From: Frigidibacter mobilis
GTDB taxonomy: Bacteria > Pseudomonadota > Alphaproteobacteria > Rhodobacterales > Rhodobacteraceae
Assembly (NCBI RefSeq): GCF_001620265.1
Contig: NZ_CP012661.1
Span: 124,001-188,000, forward strand
Length of the DNA stretch: 64,000 bases
Reading direction: 5' to 3'
Under the pieces are notes generated by a model. It was given only the letters and a program-made list of their open reading frames with translations, did no database searches and was not told the DNA's origin. How positions within the stretch are numbered: position 1 is the first letter of the stretch; the number at the start of each line of letters is the position of its first letter. Below, in pieces: positions 46,950 through 55,239 of this stretch. The position numbers were made by a program, and so were the translations under genes.

Positions 46950-47879
46950 CTATGCCTTGAAGCGCAGGGTTGCCGCTTCCACCCCGGATTCGACCCGATC
47001 AGCCGTTTTCCCAAGACTCTTCTCGCCCTGCCAGTCGGGTTCGCCAACCACGATCTTGACCAGCGCCATGAGGATCGCGTTGCGTGCCTTCGGTCCTGTG
47101 CGAACGATATAGGTGAGCTTGGGTGGCGGCGGGAAGTGGTCCGTCACGACGTCAAACCCGGGCTCTATATGCCGTCCGCTCAGAAGGGTGACGCCCAGTC
47201 CCGCGCGGAGGGCCGATGTCATGCCGGCAATGCTCGCGCATTCCATGACGATGCGAAAGCCGGCCCCTGGTTGGGGTGCGTGATGCAGGGCCCAATCGCG
47301 GTAGAAGCAGTCCTCGTCGAAGGTCAGCATCGGCATCGGCTGATCCATGTCCAGCGTAAGATCGGGCGATTTGACCCAGTGCAGGCTGTCCTCGAACAGC
47401 GTTACGTCGTCCGGCCGACGGTCTGCTGCGAACACCTGGAAGACACCCGCATCGAGTTCACCCCGGTCGAGGCGCGCCGCGATCACCCGGCTTTGCGCAA
47501 CGCTGATCTGCACCGAGATCGCGGGATAGAGTCGGGTGAACCGCCCGAGGACGCGCGACACCCCGCTGCTCGTCATGTCCTCGGTCACGCCCAGTCTTAT
47601 CCGGCCGCTCAGAGGCTCTGTGCTGAGCGCATGAAGCGCCTCGTCATGCAGGGCGAGGATGCGGCGTGCATAGCCGAGCAGCTTTTCGCCCTCCGGCGTG
47701 AAGCGGGGGCGGCCGGTCCGACGGTCCAGCAGGGCGCATCCAAGCACGTCCTCCAGCCGCTTGATCTTGTGCGAGACTGCCGATTGCGACAGCGCGAGCG
47801 CAGCTGCGGCGCGGGACACTCCGCCTTGGTCCTGAATCGCGCAGAGGGCCTGAAGTGCGCCGATTTCCAGCTTTGTCAT
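46950..47879 (-). CDS. LysR-family transcriptional regulator
   Basis: This 309-residue regulator has an N-terminal winged helix-turn-helix (ALQALCAIQDQGGVSRAAAA, LSQSAVSHKIKRLEDVLG) and a periplasmic-binding-like effector domain starting near residue 90 (GRIRLGVTEDMTSSGVSRVL). It is transcribed divergently from the hydrolase at 47986, the classic arrangement for LysR control of a neighbouring catabolic gene. The effector is unknown. It lies inside the insert that splits the PPOX gene. Confidence 0.88.
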   Translation of the reverse strand: MTKLEIGALQALCAIQDQGGVSRAAAALALSQSAVSHKIKRLEDVLGCALLDRRTGRPRFTPEGEKLLGYARRILALHDEALHALSTEPLSGRIRLGVTEDMTSSGVSRVLGRFTRLYPAISVQISVAQSRVIAARLDRGELDAGVFQVFAADRRPDDVTLFEDSLHWVKSPDLTLDMDQPMPMLTFDEDCFYRDWALHHAPQPGAGFRIVMECASIAGMTSALRAGLGVTLLSGRHIEPGFDVVTDHFPPPPKLTYIVRTGPKARNAILMALVKIVVGEPDWQGEKSLGKTADRVESGVEAATLRFKA

Positions 47880-47890
47880 GGTCAGAGATA

Positions 47891-47915
47891 TGACACATTT
47901 CGATCACTTCTGTCA
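47891..47915. promoter_or_regulatory. Candidate LysR operator in the divergent intergenic region
   Basis: The 106-base gap between the lysR and hydrolase starts contains TGACA (47891-47895) and TGTCA (47911-47915), a dyad with a 15-base spacer set in AT-rich sequence. It lies close to the lysR start, where autoregulatory sites are usual. Confidence 0.4.
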
Positions 47916-47985
47916 AATACCGCGTTTTACTGCATGCATTGGCCGATTTATCCTGGGTGCTGAATGCGATTATGGAGAGAACCCC

Positions 47986-48846
47986 ATGAACCAGCTCATC
48001 ACGGAACAGGTCGTCGTGAACGGCCACCGCATCGCCAGCGGACGGCATGGAGAGGGCAAGCCTGTCGTCTTTCTTCACGGAACACCGTCCTCATCGCTGA
48101 TCTGGCGCAACGTTGTCCCGCGCGTCGTGCAGCAGGGGTTTCGCGCGCATGTCTTCGATCTTCTGGGATTCGGCCTGTCAGAGCGCCCGCAAGACCCGCA
48201 GGTCGATACCTCGATGTCCGCGCAGGTCGGGATCCTCAAGGCGATGCTGGACCATTGGGGGATCGAGCGGTTCCACCTGGTCGCGCATGACATCGGCGGC
48301 GGCATCGCCCAGAGGTTCGGCGTCTTCCACCCGGAGCGGCTGATCTCCCTTACGATGATCGATGTGGTCAGCTATGACAGCTACCCCTCGCCGCGCACCC
48401 GGCAGCAGATGGAGAAGGGCCTCGAGGTGCTAGCCAAAGCCCCGGATGACGCCCACCGGAGCCATTTCCGCGACTGGCTGCTTGACGCCGTCCATGACAA
48501 GCAGAGCTTCGCGGCCGGGCCACTGGAGACCTACCTCGACTACATCTCGGGGTGGATCGGCCAGCCGAGCCTGTTTCAGCATCAGGTGCGGCATTACGAT
48601 CCCATCCACACCCTTGAGGTTGCGGACCGGCTGTCCGATCTGGGGCAGTTGCCGGTTCAGCTGATCTGGGGCGCAGACGACCGCTGGCAGGTGGTCGACT
48701 GGGCGCAAAAGCTCCATCGCGCTATCCCCGGATCGCGGCTGACCGTCCTTGACGCATGCGGCCATTTCGCGCCGGAAGACCAGCCTGAGCAGATCGCCGC
48801 ACTCGTCCTGGATCATATGGAAGCCGCCCGGCAAAGGGCGAGCTGA
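47986..48846 (+). CDS. Alpha/beta hydrolase with an aspartate nucleophile (haloalkane dehalogenase-like)
   Basis: This 286-residue alpha/beta hydrolase has the oxyanion-hole motif VVFLHGTPSSS. The nucleophile elbow reads LVAHDIGGGIA, with aspartate where esterases have serine. The likely acid is in LIWGADDRW and the histidine in DACGHFAPED. An Asp nucleophile points to carbon-halogen or epoxide hydrolysis rather than ester cleavage. TATGGAGAGA precedes ATG 47986. It is divergent from a LysR regulator that probably controls it. Substrate not deducible. Confidence 0.8.
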   Translation: MNQLITEQVVVNGHRIASGRHGEGKPVVFLHGTPSSSLIWRNVVPRVVQQGFRAHVFDLLGFGLSERPQDPQVDTSMSAQVGILKAMLDHWGIERFHLVAHDIGGGIAQRFGVFHPERLISLTMIDVVSYDSYPSPRTRQQMEKGLEVLAKAPDDAHRSHFRDWLLDAVHDKQSFAAGPLETYLDYISGWIGQPSLFQHQVRHYDPIHTLEVADRLSDLGQLPVQLIWGADDRWQVVDWAQKLHRAIPGSRLTVLDACGHFAPEDQPEQIAALVLDHMEAARQRAS

Positions 48847-49313
48847 CTGATATAGAGGGGTTTGGAGCGTCTTGCTGGAGTGCAGTAGGGGCTACGTCCA
48901 TCCGAGACGTTCCAAAGCGCAGTGTCGGCCCAACCCACCGTTCAGCATTTGCCAGTGCTTCGCGGCGGCGCTCCCGAGAGCGGTACGTCCGGGTACAGTG
49001 CAGCACTTCAAGTTAAAGGAGTCGACCTCGCAGGCGTAATCGGTGACTGCGGGCACAGCACAACGATGTCCCTCATGGTCCATGAGGCGAATAGCGCGCA
49101 GCAATCACGTCACTAGCCGAAGTGCGCCTCTCATGCGTCGGGCGCAACAGATGCCGCTTGCCGATCATACGCTGAAACCTGCAGCGGGGCGGGCAGCCTT
49201 TGGGAAACCCTTTGAATTCAAGGGATACGTTTCAGGGCATCATGTTACCAGCTACATGAAATCAAGGGATAGCATAGAGGTTTCTTCCAATGGCCCGCTG
49301 GCCTGACAGGCCG
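48847..49313. other. 467-base region without a supported gene
   Basis: Inside the insert, after the hydrolase. An imperfect inverted repeat TTTGGAGCGTCT (48861-48872) / AGACGTTCCAAA (48905-48916) could be a terminator, or the trace of an element end. Several short frames exist on both strands but none has recognisable similarity or a good start. Composition is less GC-rich than the flanking chromosome. Confidence 0.45.
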
Positions 49314-49607
49314 TTATCCGTCCAGCGCCGCCAGCAGATCCTGCCGGTTCCCGATCACCCGCACGATCAGCACCCCCAAGTCATCCTCAAGATGCACGAC
49401 CAGATGCGCGCCATGCGGATGCAGGCGGACGGGCGGCGTGAACTCCGGGCGCAGCGGTGACATTTCGGGAAACTCGACAATCAGATCAAACAGATGCGAC
49501 AGTGCAATCAGGTAGGCATCGGCGCGCGCCGCTCCCCACTCGGCGGCGCCGTGGGTCCAGATTGCTTCCAGATCCTGCCTTGCGCGCGGTGTCAGGCGGA
49601 TGGGCAC
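49314..49607 (-). CDS. parE: ParE/RelE-family toxin
   Basis: This 97-residue toxin-fold protein begins at GTG 49607 with PIRLTPRARQDLEAIWTHGA and contains the family core (LFDLIVEFPEMSPLRPEF) and an HLVVHLEDDLGVLIVRVIG strand pair. ParE toxins usually poison DNA gyrase and RelE toxins cleave mRNA; the length and the CopG-type partner favour ParE. The antitoxin gene ends five bases upstream. Confidence 0.88.
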   Translation of the reverse strand: MPIRLTPRARQDLEAIWTHGAAEWGAARADAYLIALSHLFDLIVEFPEMSPLRPEFTPPVRLHPHGAHLVVHLEDDLGVLIVRVIGNRQDLLAALDG

Positions 49608-49612
49608 GGGCG

Positions 49613-49843
49613 TCAGCCCCGCCGGGCCCGCAAGAAGGCCTCGGGATCGAAAACCTCGGCGGGGCCGCTGTTCAGCCCTTCGTCGAGTGCCGTCTGCAGA
49701 GTGGTGATGGCCTGCTGGCGCGCCTGATCGCGCCGGATCAGCTCGCGGATATAGTCGCTGGAATTGGCGAAGGGTCCCTGTTCAGCCCGGGTCTCGACCC
49801 AGGTTTTCATCTGTTCGGGCAGCGAGATGTTCATGGTGGACAT
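49613..49843 (-). CDS. parD: ParD-family antitoxin
   Basis: This 76-residue ribbon-helix-helix antitoxin, MSTMNISLPEQMKTWVETRA with SSDYIRELIRRDQARQQ, is the standard ParD arrangement: DNA-binding N-terminus, toxin-binding C-terminus. Start at ATG 49843 or ATG 49834. It likely represses its own parDE promoter, which would lie at about 49850-49900. Confidence 0.88.
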   Translation of the reverse strand: MSTMNISLPEQMKTWVETRAEQGPFANSSDYIRELIRRDQARQQAITTLQTALDEGLNSGPAEVFDPEAFLRARRG

Positions 49844-49974
49844 GGTGGTGATCCCTAGGCTGGCTCTCTCAATATATGGCAAAGATCGCCATCCGCAACG
49901 AATTGCCGGCGCTCTTGTGCCCCCTGCCCCGCAGTGCACAACATATCGGCAGAAAAGCCTTGCCCGAATCCCCT

Positions 49975-50127
49975 TGCTTCCAATGCGCGTGGGCGTTGCG
50001 GCCGGGGCAGGACGAAAGCGCCGGCCTGCCGACGCCGGGGCAGATCTTGGCGGCGATGACCGCGGGCGCGGTGGGCGGGCCGGGCTATGATGCCGAATGG
50101 CCCGAGCGCGCCGCCAAGACGATGTGG
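49975..50127 (+). pseudogene. 3' fragment of the PPOX-family gene
   Basis: In the plus frame, CFQCAWALRPGQDESAGLPT continues with PGQILAAMTAGAVGGPGYDA and EWPERAAKTMW. This looks like the C-terminal end of the PPOX-type protein whose N-terminus is at 46435. The original stop is not preserved. It abuts the 3' end of the convergent exporter gene. The order plsC - PPOX - exporter/accA suggests the ancestral layout before insertion. Confidence 0.5.
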
Positions 50128-50157
50128 CAGCTGCCCCGAGGGGCCGAAACCCCACGC

Positions 50158-50478
50158 TTAGGCCAGTTTCAGTGCGATGATGCCCGACACGATCAGCGCG
50201 ACCCCGGCCATGCGCATCAGCGTCGCCGGCTCGCCGAACAGCGCCATGCCAAGCGTGGCGGTGCCAAGCGCGCCGATCCCGGTCCAGACGGCATAGGCGG
50301 TGCCGACGGGCAGCGATTTCATCGCCTGTGCCAGCAGGAAGAAGCTGGCCAGCGCGCCGAGGATCGTCAGCGTGGTCGGCAGCAGGCGGGTGAAGCCGTC
50401 GGACCATTTCAGGCCAAGCGCCCAGGCAACCTCCAGCAGGCCGGCGATCAGGACCAGAACCCAAGGGCTTGCGGGCAT
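50158..50478 (-). CDS. sugE: Small multidrug resistance family transporter, Gdx/SugE type
   Basis: This 106-residue four-helix protein has the conserved glutamate in LIAGLLEVAWALGLKWSDGF, plus GTAYAVWTGIGALGT and IVSGIIALKLA. The GLKWSDGF variant points to the SugE/Gdx branch, which exports guanidinium, rather than EmrE. It starts at the last base of accA and is probably co-transcribed with it. Confidence 0.88.
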   Translation of the reverse strand: MPASPWVLVLIAGLLEVAWALGLKWSDGFTRLLPTTLTILGALASFFLLAQAMKSLPVGTAYAVWTGIGALGTATLGMALFGEPATLMRMAGVALIVSGIIALKLA

Positions 50479-51437
50479 CAGGCGGCGAGGCCCTTGCTGC
50501 CCATGTCGAGGAACTTCTGGCGGCGGTCCTTGATGAGCGCGTCAGGCTTCTTGCCCGACAGTTCCTTCAGCATCGCCTCGATCGCCTTGCCCACCGCGTC
50601 GATCGCCTCGCGCGGGGCGCGCTGTGCGCCGCCGACGGGTTCCTGGACGATGCGGTCGATCACGCCCAGCTTCAGCAGGTCCTGCGCGGTCAGGCGCAGC
50701 GCCTCGGCAGCCTCGCGCATCTTCTCGGCGTCCTTCCACAGGATGCTGGCGCAGCCCTCGGGCGAGATCACCGAATAGATGGAATGCTCCAGCATGGCGA
50801 TGCGGTTGGCGGTGGCAAAGGCCACGGCGCCGCCCGATCCGCCCTCGCCGATGATGACGGCGATCAGCGGGGTGCCGAGTTCGAGGCATTTCTGCGTGGT
50901 GCGGGCGATGGCCTCGGACTGGCCGCGCTCTTCCGCGCCCTTGCCGGGATAGGCGCCGGGGGTGTCGACCAGCGTGATGACCGGCAGGCCGAAGCGGTGC
51001 GCCATGTCCATCAGCCGGATCGCCTTGCGATAGCCTTCGGGGCGGGCCATGCCGAAATTGCGCTCGATCCGGCTTTTGGTGTCATTGCCCTTCTCGTGGC
51101 CGATCACCATCACCGGGATGTCGTTGAACCGGGCGAGGCCGCCCATCACCGAATGGTCATCGGCAAAATTCCGGTCGCCGGCCAGCGGCGTGTATTCGGT
51201 GAACAGCGCCTCGATATAATCCTTGCAATGCGGACGGTCAGGGTGCCGCGCCACCTGGCATTTGCGCCAGGGCGTCAGATCCTTGTAGAGATCGCGCAGC
51301 AGCGTCTCGGCCTTGCGGTCAAGCGCGACGGCCTCCTTCTCCACGTCCATCTCTTCGTTCTTGCGCGCCAGTGCCCGAAGCTCTTCGGCCTTGCCTTCGA
51401 TCTCGGCCAGCGGCTTTTCGAATTCGAGATAGTTCAT
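50478..51437 (-). CDS. accA: Acetyl-CoA carboxylase carboxyltransferase subunit alpha
   Basis: This 319-residue subunit transfers the carboxyl group from biotin to acetyl-CoA, together with AccD, to start fatty acid synthesis. It has the typical N-terminus [57 protein letters not shown] and the [12 protein letters not shown] motif. Length is normal. Confidence 0.96.
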   Translation of the reverse strand: MNYLEFEKPLAEIEGKAEELRALARKNEEMDVEKEAVALDRKAETLLRDLYKDLTPWRKCQVARHPDRPHCKDYIEALFTEYTPLAGDRNFADDHSVMGGLARFNDIPVMVIGHEKGNDTKSRIERNFGMARPEGYRKAIRLMDMAHRFGLPVITLVDTPGAYPGKGAEERGQSEAIARTTQKCLELGTPLIAVIIGEGGSGGAVAFATANRIAMLEHSIYSVISPEGCASILWKDAEKMREAAEALRLTAQDLLKLGVIDRIVQEPVGGAQRAPREAIDAVGKAIEAMLKELSGKKPDALIKDRRQKFLDMGSKGLAA

Positions 51438-51704
51438 GCATGCTCTCCGGTGCGGCGACGCATTGGGTTATGACGCCTGTAGGGGCTCATTGCAACTCGG
51501 CAAGAGCTGCAAGGTGCCCGCATGGCAAGGTTGTGAGGCGCATGGCCGGCGGCGGTCGGATGGTCGGAGCCGGGGCGCGTGCCGGCCGCCCCCTGCGCAG
51601 GCTTCGGTCAGGCTCTGCCCGATCCGGCTTGCGGCTGGGCAGGGTGCGCGCATACTGGGCGCCAGCGCGTGGCGGTTCATGTGGCCCACCCCGGAGGTGC
51701 CTGA

Positions 51705-52813
51705 GTGAGACATCGGTTCGAACGCCTGTGGCAGAAGCTCTCGGCCCCTGCCGGTTCGGGCGAGGGCGCGGCAGACCTGCCGCCGGAGCTGGCGGCCCGG
51801 CCGCTGCCGGTGATCTGGCTGCTGGGCAAGACCGGCGCGGGCAAGTCCACGCTGGTGCGGGCGCTGACCGGCCTGCCGCAGGTCGAGGTCGGCAATGGCT
51901 TTGCGCCCTGCACCCGCGCCTCGGCGCAGTTCGATTTCCCGCAGGGCCTCCCGCTGATGCGGTTCCTGGATACCCGCGGACTGGGCGAGGCGGGCTATGA
52001 CCCGGCCGAGGATCTGGCGCTGTGCCAGAAGGCCGCGCATGTGATCCTGGTGGTGGCGCGGCTCGATGATCCGGTGCAGGGCGAGGTGGCCGATGTGCTG
52101 GCCACGCTGCGGCGCCGGCAGGGCAAGCTGCGGGCGCTGGTGGTGCATACCGGCGCCGACCTGCTGGGGACGCGCAGGAACGCTTCCGCGCCCGCGCCCG
52201 CACGCAAGGGCTGTTCGACAAGGCTGCGGGCGCGCCGCTGCCGCAGGTGGAGCTGTCCCTGCCCGCGCTGGACCCGATCCCGCCCGAGGCGGTGGCGCCG
52301 CTGACCGCGTTGCTGGACGAGATGCTGCCCGAGGTGGCGCTGGCCCTCGCGCGCGAGGACTACCGGGCGGGTGAGCCGGCGCGGTGGGCCGCGAACCGGG
52401 CCGAGGTGCTGTGGTATGCGGGTGCGGCAGGGGCCGCAGATGTGGCGCCGGTGGTGGGCGCGGTGGCGGTGCCGGGCGTGCAGGCGGCGATGCTGCGGGC
52501 GCTGGCGGCGCGCTATGGCGTGGAATGGACGCGGGCGCGGTTCTACGAATTCGCTGCCGCGCTTGGCACCGGGGCCGCGCTGCGCTTTGGCGCCAGCTAC
52601 GGGCTGCGGCAGCTGGCCAAGCTGATCCCGGTCCTTGGCCAGACGGCGGGGGCGGCGGCGGCGGGCACCATCAGCTTTGCCGCCACCTATGCGCTCGGCC
52701 GCGCTGCCGCCGCCTATCTTCACGCCATCAGCGCCGGGCAGGCGGTCGCGCCGGGAGCCATCCGCAGCCTTTATCGGGACGCACTTGCGCAGGGCCGCCA
52801 TGACGCTTCCTGA
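51705..52813 (+). pseudogene. GTPase with DUF697-like C-terminal membrane domain, frameshifted
   Basis: GTG 51705 (GGAGG upstream) opens a 50S-type small GTPase domain with the P-loop LLGKTGAGKSTLVRALTG and G3 FLDTRGLGEAG. At GGGG 52166-52169 the frame is lost. One added G restores DAQERFRARARTQGLFDKAA and joins the second frame, with a helical linker and a hydrophobic DUF697/YcjF-like tail (KLIPVLGQTAGAAAAGTISF). The span is one base short of a multiple of three. The 3' end overlaps the next GTPase gene by 14 bases, as expected of an intact pair. The break is probably a sequence error. Confidence 0.72.
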
Positions 52814-54359
52814 GCGGATCCGCGGCGCGCTGCTGCGATGGGACCGGCTGCTGGTGATCGCCACACTGGCGCTGCCCATTGCCGCGACCAGCGTGCTGGG
52901 GTTCCTCTGGCTGGGTCAGCAGGGCTATCTCTTGCAGTTTGTCGGCCTGTCGGCACTGTTCGGCGGCATGGTCACGCTGCTGCGCTGGCTGGCGCGGCGG
53001 CGCAGGCGGCCCGCGCCGGTGACGGTGGGCGACCTGGCCGCCGGGATGGCGGTCAGCGCCAATCCCGACTGGCTGCCCCATGAGGCCGCCGCCTTCGAGC
53101 GCGCCCGGGCCAGGATCGAGGCCACGACCGCCAGCGCGCAGCCGTGGGAGGCGTTGCCGGATCTCGCGCTTGGCATCGTCGATGAGGTGGCCAAGGGGTT
53201 CGGCAGCCGCACCGCGCTCGACTTCACCCTGCCCGAGGCGCTGCTGCTGATCGAGCGCAGCGTGACGCGATACCGCGCCCGACTGCGCGCGCATGTGCCC
53301 TTTGCCGATACCGTGTCGCTGCAGACGTTGCGCTGGATCTGGCGCAACCGCGGCAACCTGTCAGGGCTGTGGACGGCGGGGCGCTATGGCTACCGCGCGC
53401 TGCGGGTGCTGCTGAACCCGGCGGTGGGCATCGCGCGCGAGGTGGAGCTGATCGTGTCGGGCGGCAATTCCGACTGGCTCAGCGACCAGATGATGGGCGT
53501 GCTGCAGGCGATCTTGCTGGAGGAGGTCGCCTATTCGGCGGTGGAGCTCTATTCCGGGCGGCTGCGCTTCTCGGATGCCGAGCTGCTGGCGATAGAGCTG
53601 GAGCAGACCGATGCCGACATGGCCCGCATGGCCGAGGCGGACACCCCGCTCAGGGTGGTGTTCGTGGGCCAGACCAGCGCCGGGAAATCGACGCTCATCA
53701 ACGCGCTGCTGGGGGATGACCGGGCGGAAACCGACATGGCGCCGACCACGCCCGGCCTCGTGACCTACGAGGCGGCGATCGGCGGCGTGCCCTGCCACTG
53801 GATCGACAGCCGCGGCATCGACGGGTCGGAGGCCAGCCTTGCCGCGCTGCTGGCCGAACTGCGCGAGGCGGACATGATCGTCTGGGTGCTGCGCGCCAAC
53901 CGTCCGGGCCGCGCCGCCGATCTGGCGCTGCTGCAGCGCTTCGAGGCCAGCTTTGCCGCCGAGCCGGCGCGGCGGCGGCCCGAGATCCTCGCCGTGGCCA
54001 GCTGCATCGACCAACTGGCGCCGGGCTGGCCCTACCCGGAAAACCGCCTGCCGGCCGAGGTGCAGCAGGTCTTCGCCGGGGCGGTGGCGGCCATCGCCGG
54101 CGACATGGGCGGCCTGCGGCCGCTGCCGGTCTGCGCGGTCAGTCCCGACTGGAACGTCGAGCCGCTGCGGGCCGAGATGGAGGCCGGGCTTGGCCATGCC
54201 CTGCTGGTTCAGCGCAACCGCCGGCGCATGGCTGCGAACCGGGGCGGGCGGTCGGTGGCAGAGGCCGCGCGCAGCGGCCGCGGCTTCCTGCAGGGCGCGG
54301 GCAAATTCGGCAGCCGGCTGGCACGGCGGGCCTTCTCCAGCGGCACGCCGCCGGAATAG
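52800..54359 (+). CDS. Membrane-anchored GTPase paired with the DUF697 GTPase
   Basis: This 519-residue protein starts at ATG 52800 with two transmembrane helices (VIATLALPIAATSVLGFLWL and LLQFVGLSALFGGMVTLLRW). About 200 helical residues follow, then a GTPase domain with P-loop VFVGQTSAGKSTLINALLG (about residue 285), switch region TTPGLVTYE, G3 WIDSRGID and a likely G4 ASCIDQL. It resembles dynamin-like and YcjX/YfjP-type membrane GTPases. It overlaps the upstream GTPase gene, so both are made together and may form one complex. Function is unknown. Confidence 0.8.
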   Translation: MTLPERIRGALLRWDRLLVIATLALPIAATSVLGFLWLGQQGYLLQFVGLSALFGGMVTLLRWLARRRRRPAPVTVGDLAAGMAVSANPDWLPHEAAAFERARARIEATTASAQPWEALPDLALGIVDEVAKGFGSRTALDFTLPEALLLIERSVTRYRARLRAHVPFADTVSLQTLRWIWRNRGNLSGLWTAGRYGYRALRVLLNPAVGIAREVELIVSGGNSDWLSDQMMGVLQAILLEEVAYSAVELYSGRLRFSDAELLAIELEQTDADMARMAEADTPLRVVFVGQTSAGKSTLINALLGDDRAETDMAPTTPGLVTYEAAIGGVPCHWIDSRGIDGSEASLAALLAELREADMIVWVLRANRPGRAADLALLQRFEASFAAEPARRRPEILAVASCIDQLAPGWPYPENRLPAEVQQVFAGAVAAIAGDMGGLRPLPVCAVSPDWNVEPLRAEMEAGLGHALLVQRNRRRMAANRGGRSVAEAARSGRGFLQGAGKFGSRLARRAFSSGTPPE

Positions 54360-54360
54360 T

Positions 54361-55239
54361 TCAGGCGGCGACGGGGGCCGGCGCGCGCCGCTCGATCAGC
54401 ATCAGCCCCACGCCCGACAGTACCAGCGCGCCGCCGATCAGCTGCGCCGTTGCCAGCACCTCGCCCAGAAACAGCACCCCGCCCAGGACCGAGAAGACCG
54501 GCAGCAGCAGCAGGAACGGTGCCACCCGCCCCACCTCGTGCCGCACCAGCAGCGAGTTCCACAGGTAATAGCCAAGCGCGGTCATGATGAGCCCCAGATA
54601 GCCGACCGCCGCCCAGACATCGGGCCCGGCCCCGGCGATGGCGGCACCCTGCCCGGTCTCGAACAGCAGCGAGGCCAGGAACAGCTGCGGCGTTGCCAGC
54701 ACCGCGACCCAGGCGGTGATGACCCGGCCGCCGATGCCGCGCAGCTTGCGGATCATCACCTGCCCGAGCGCCCAGGCGAAGGCGCCGCCCATCACCATTG
54801 CCAAGGCCGCCCAGGACCCGCCAAAGCGGAGATTTCCGGCGATGAACGCCACCCCGGCAAAGGCCAGCGCGATGCCCAGCCAGTGCCGGGGCTTGGGCCG
54901 CTCCCCCAGCAGCAGTGCGCCCAGAAGCACCAGGAACGGCACCTCCAGCTGGATCACCAGCGCGGCGATGCCCGCAGACAGCCGGTGCACGCCGCTGAAG
55001 GTGAGGGAATACTGGATGGTGGCGCCGACCAGCGACACCGCCAGCAGCCAGGGCAGGTTGCCGCGCCCCGGCACGCGCAGGAACATCGCCATCACCGCCG
55101 CCGTCACCGCAAAGCGGAAGGCCTGCAGCAGGATCGGCGGGAAATGCCCGGTGGCGCCCTTGGCGACGACAAACCCCATCCCCCAGATCAGCGCCACCAG
55201 AACCGCGCGGGCCATGTCGGCGGGGGGAAGGCGGGTCAT
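54361..55239 (-). CDS. EamA/DMT-family transporter at the end of the ectoine operon
   Basis: This 292-residue protein with ten hydrophobic segments in two EamA repeats has ALIWGMGFVVAKGATGHFPP at the start and QVMIRKLRGIGGRVITAWVA in the second repeat. ATG 55239 overlaps the corrected doeB stop as ATGA, so it is translated with the ectoine genes. The substrate could be an ectoine breakdown intermediate or an amino acid; this is inference from position only. Confidence 0.8.
   Translation of the reverse strand: MTRLPPADMARAVLVALIWGMGFVVAKGATGHFPPILLQAFRFAVTAAVMAMFLRVPGRGNLPWLLAVSLVGATIQYSLTFSGVHRLSAGIAALVIQLEVPFLVLLGALLLGERPKPRHWLGIALAFAGVAFIAGNLRFGGSWAALAMVMGGAFAWALGQVMIRKLRGIGGRVITAWVAVLATPQLFLASLLFETGQGAAIAGAGPDVWAAVGYLGLIMTALGYYLWNSLLVRHEVGRVAPFLLLLPVFSVLGGVLFLGEVLATAQLIGGALVLSGVGLMLIERRAPAPVAA

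Larger units (their letters stand above)
46495..49974. mobile_element. 3.5-kb insert interrupting the PPOX gene
   Basis: The segment between the two PPOX fragments carries an IS5-type transposase remnant, a divergent LysR/hydrolase pair and a parDE toxin-antitoxin pair. It also has unusually long non-coding stretches (46495-46779, 48847-49313) and visibly lower GC than its surroundings. No intact transposase or integrase is present, and I could not find clear flanking direct repeats. The boundaries are inferred from where PPOX similarity stops. The stretch 46495-46779 has no gene I can support. Confidence 0.5.

Noticed and set aside
48722..49006. Minus-strand frame of 94 residues after the hydrolase
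   Set aside because: It half overlaps the hydrolase antisense and has no recognisable domain. The non-overlapping part was considered as a transposon remnant but cannot be supported.
49043..49306. 87-residue plus-strand frame between the hydrolase and parE
   Set aside because: No ribosome site, no family resemblance, and composition of non-coding DNA.
49613..50464. Minus-strand 283-residue frame containing the antitoxin
   Set aside because: Only the last 76 residues are ParD. The upstream part is antisense to the PPOX fragment and a shadow of the exporter gene.
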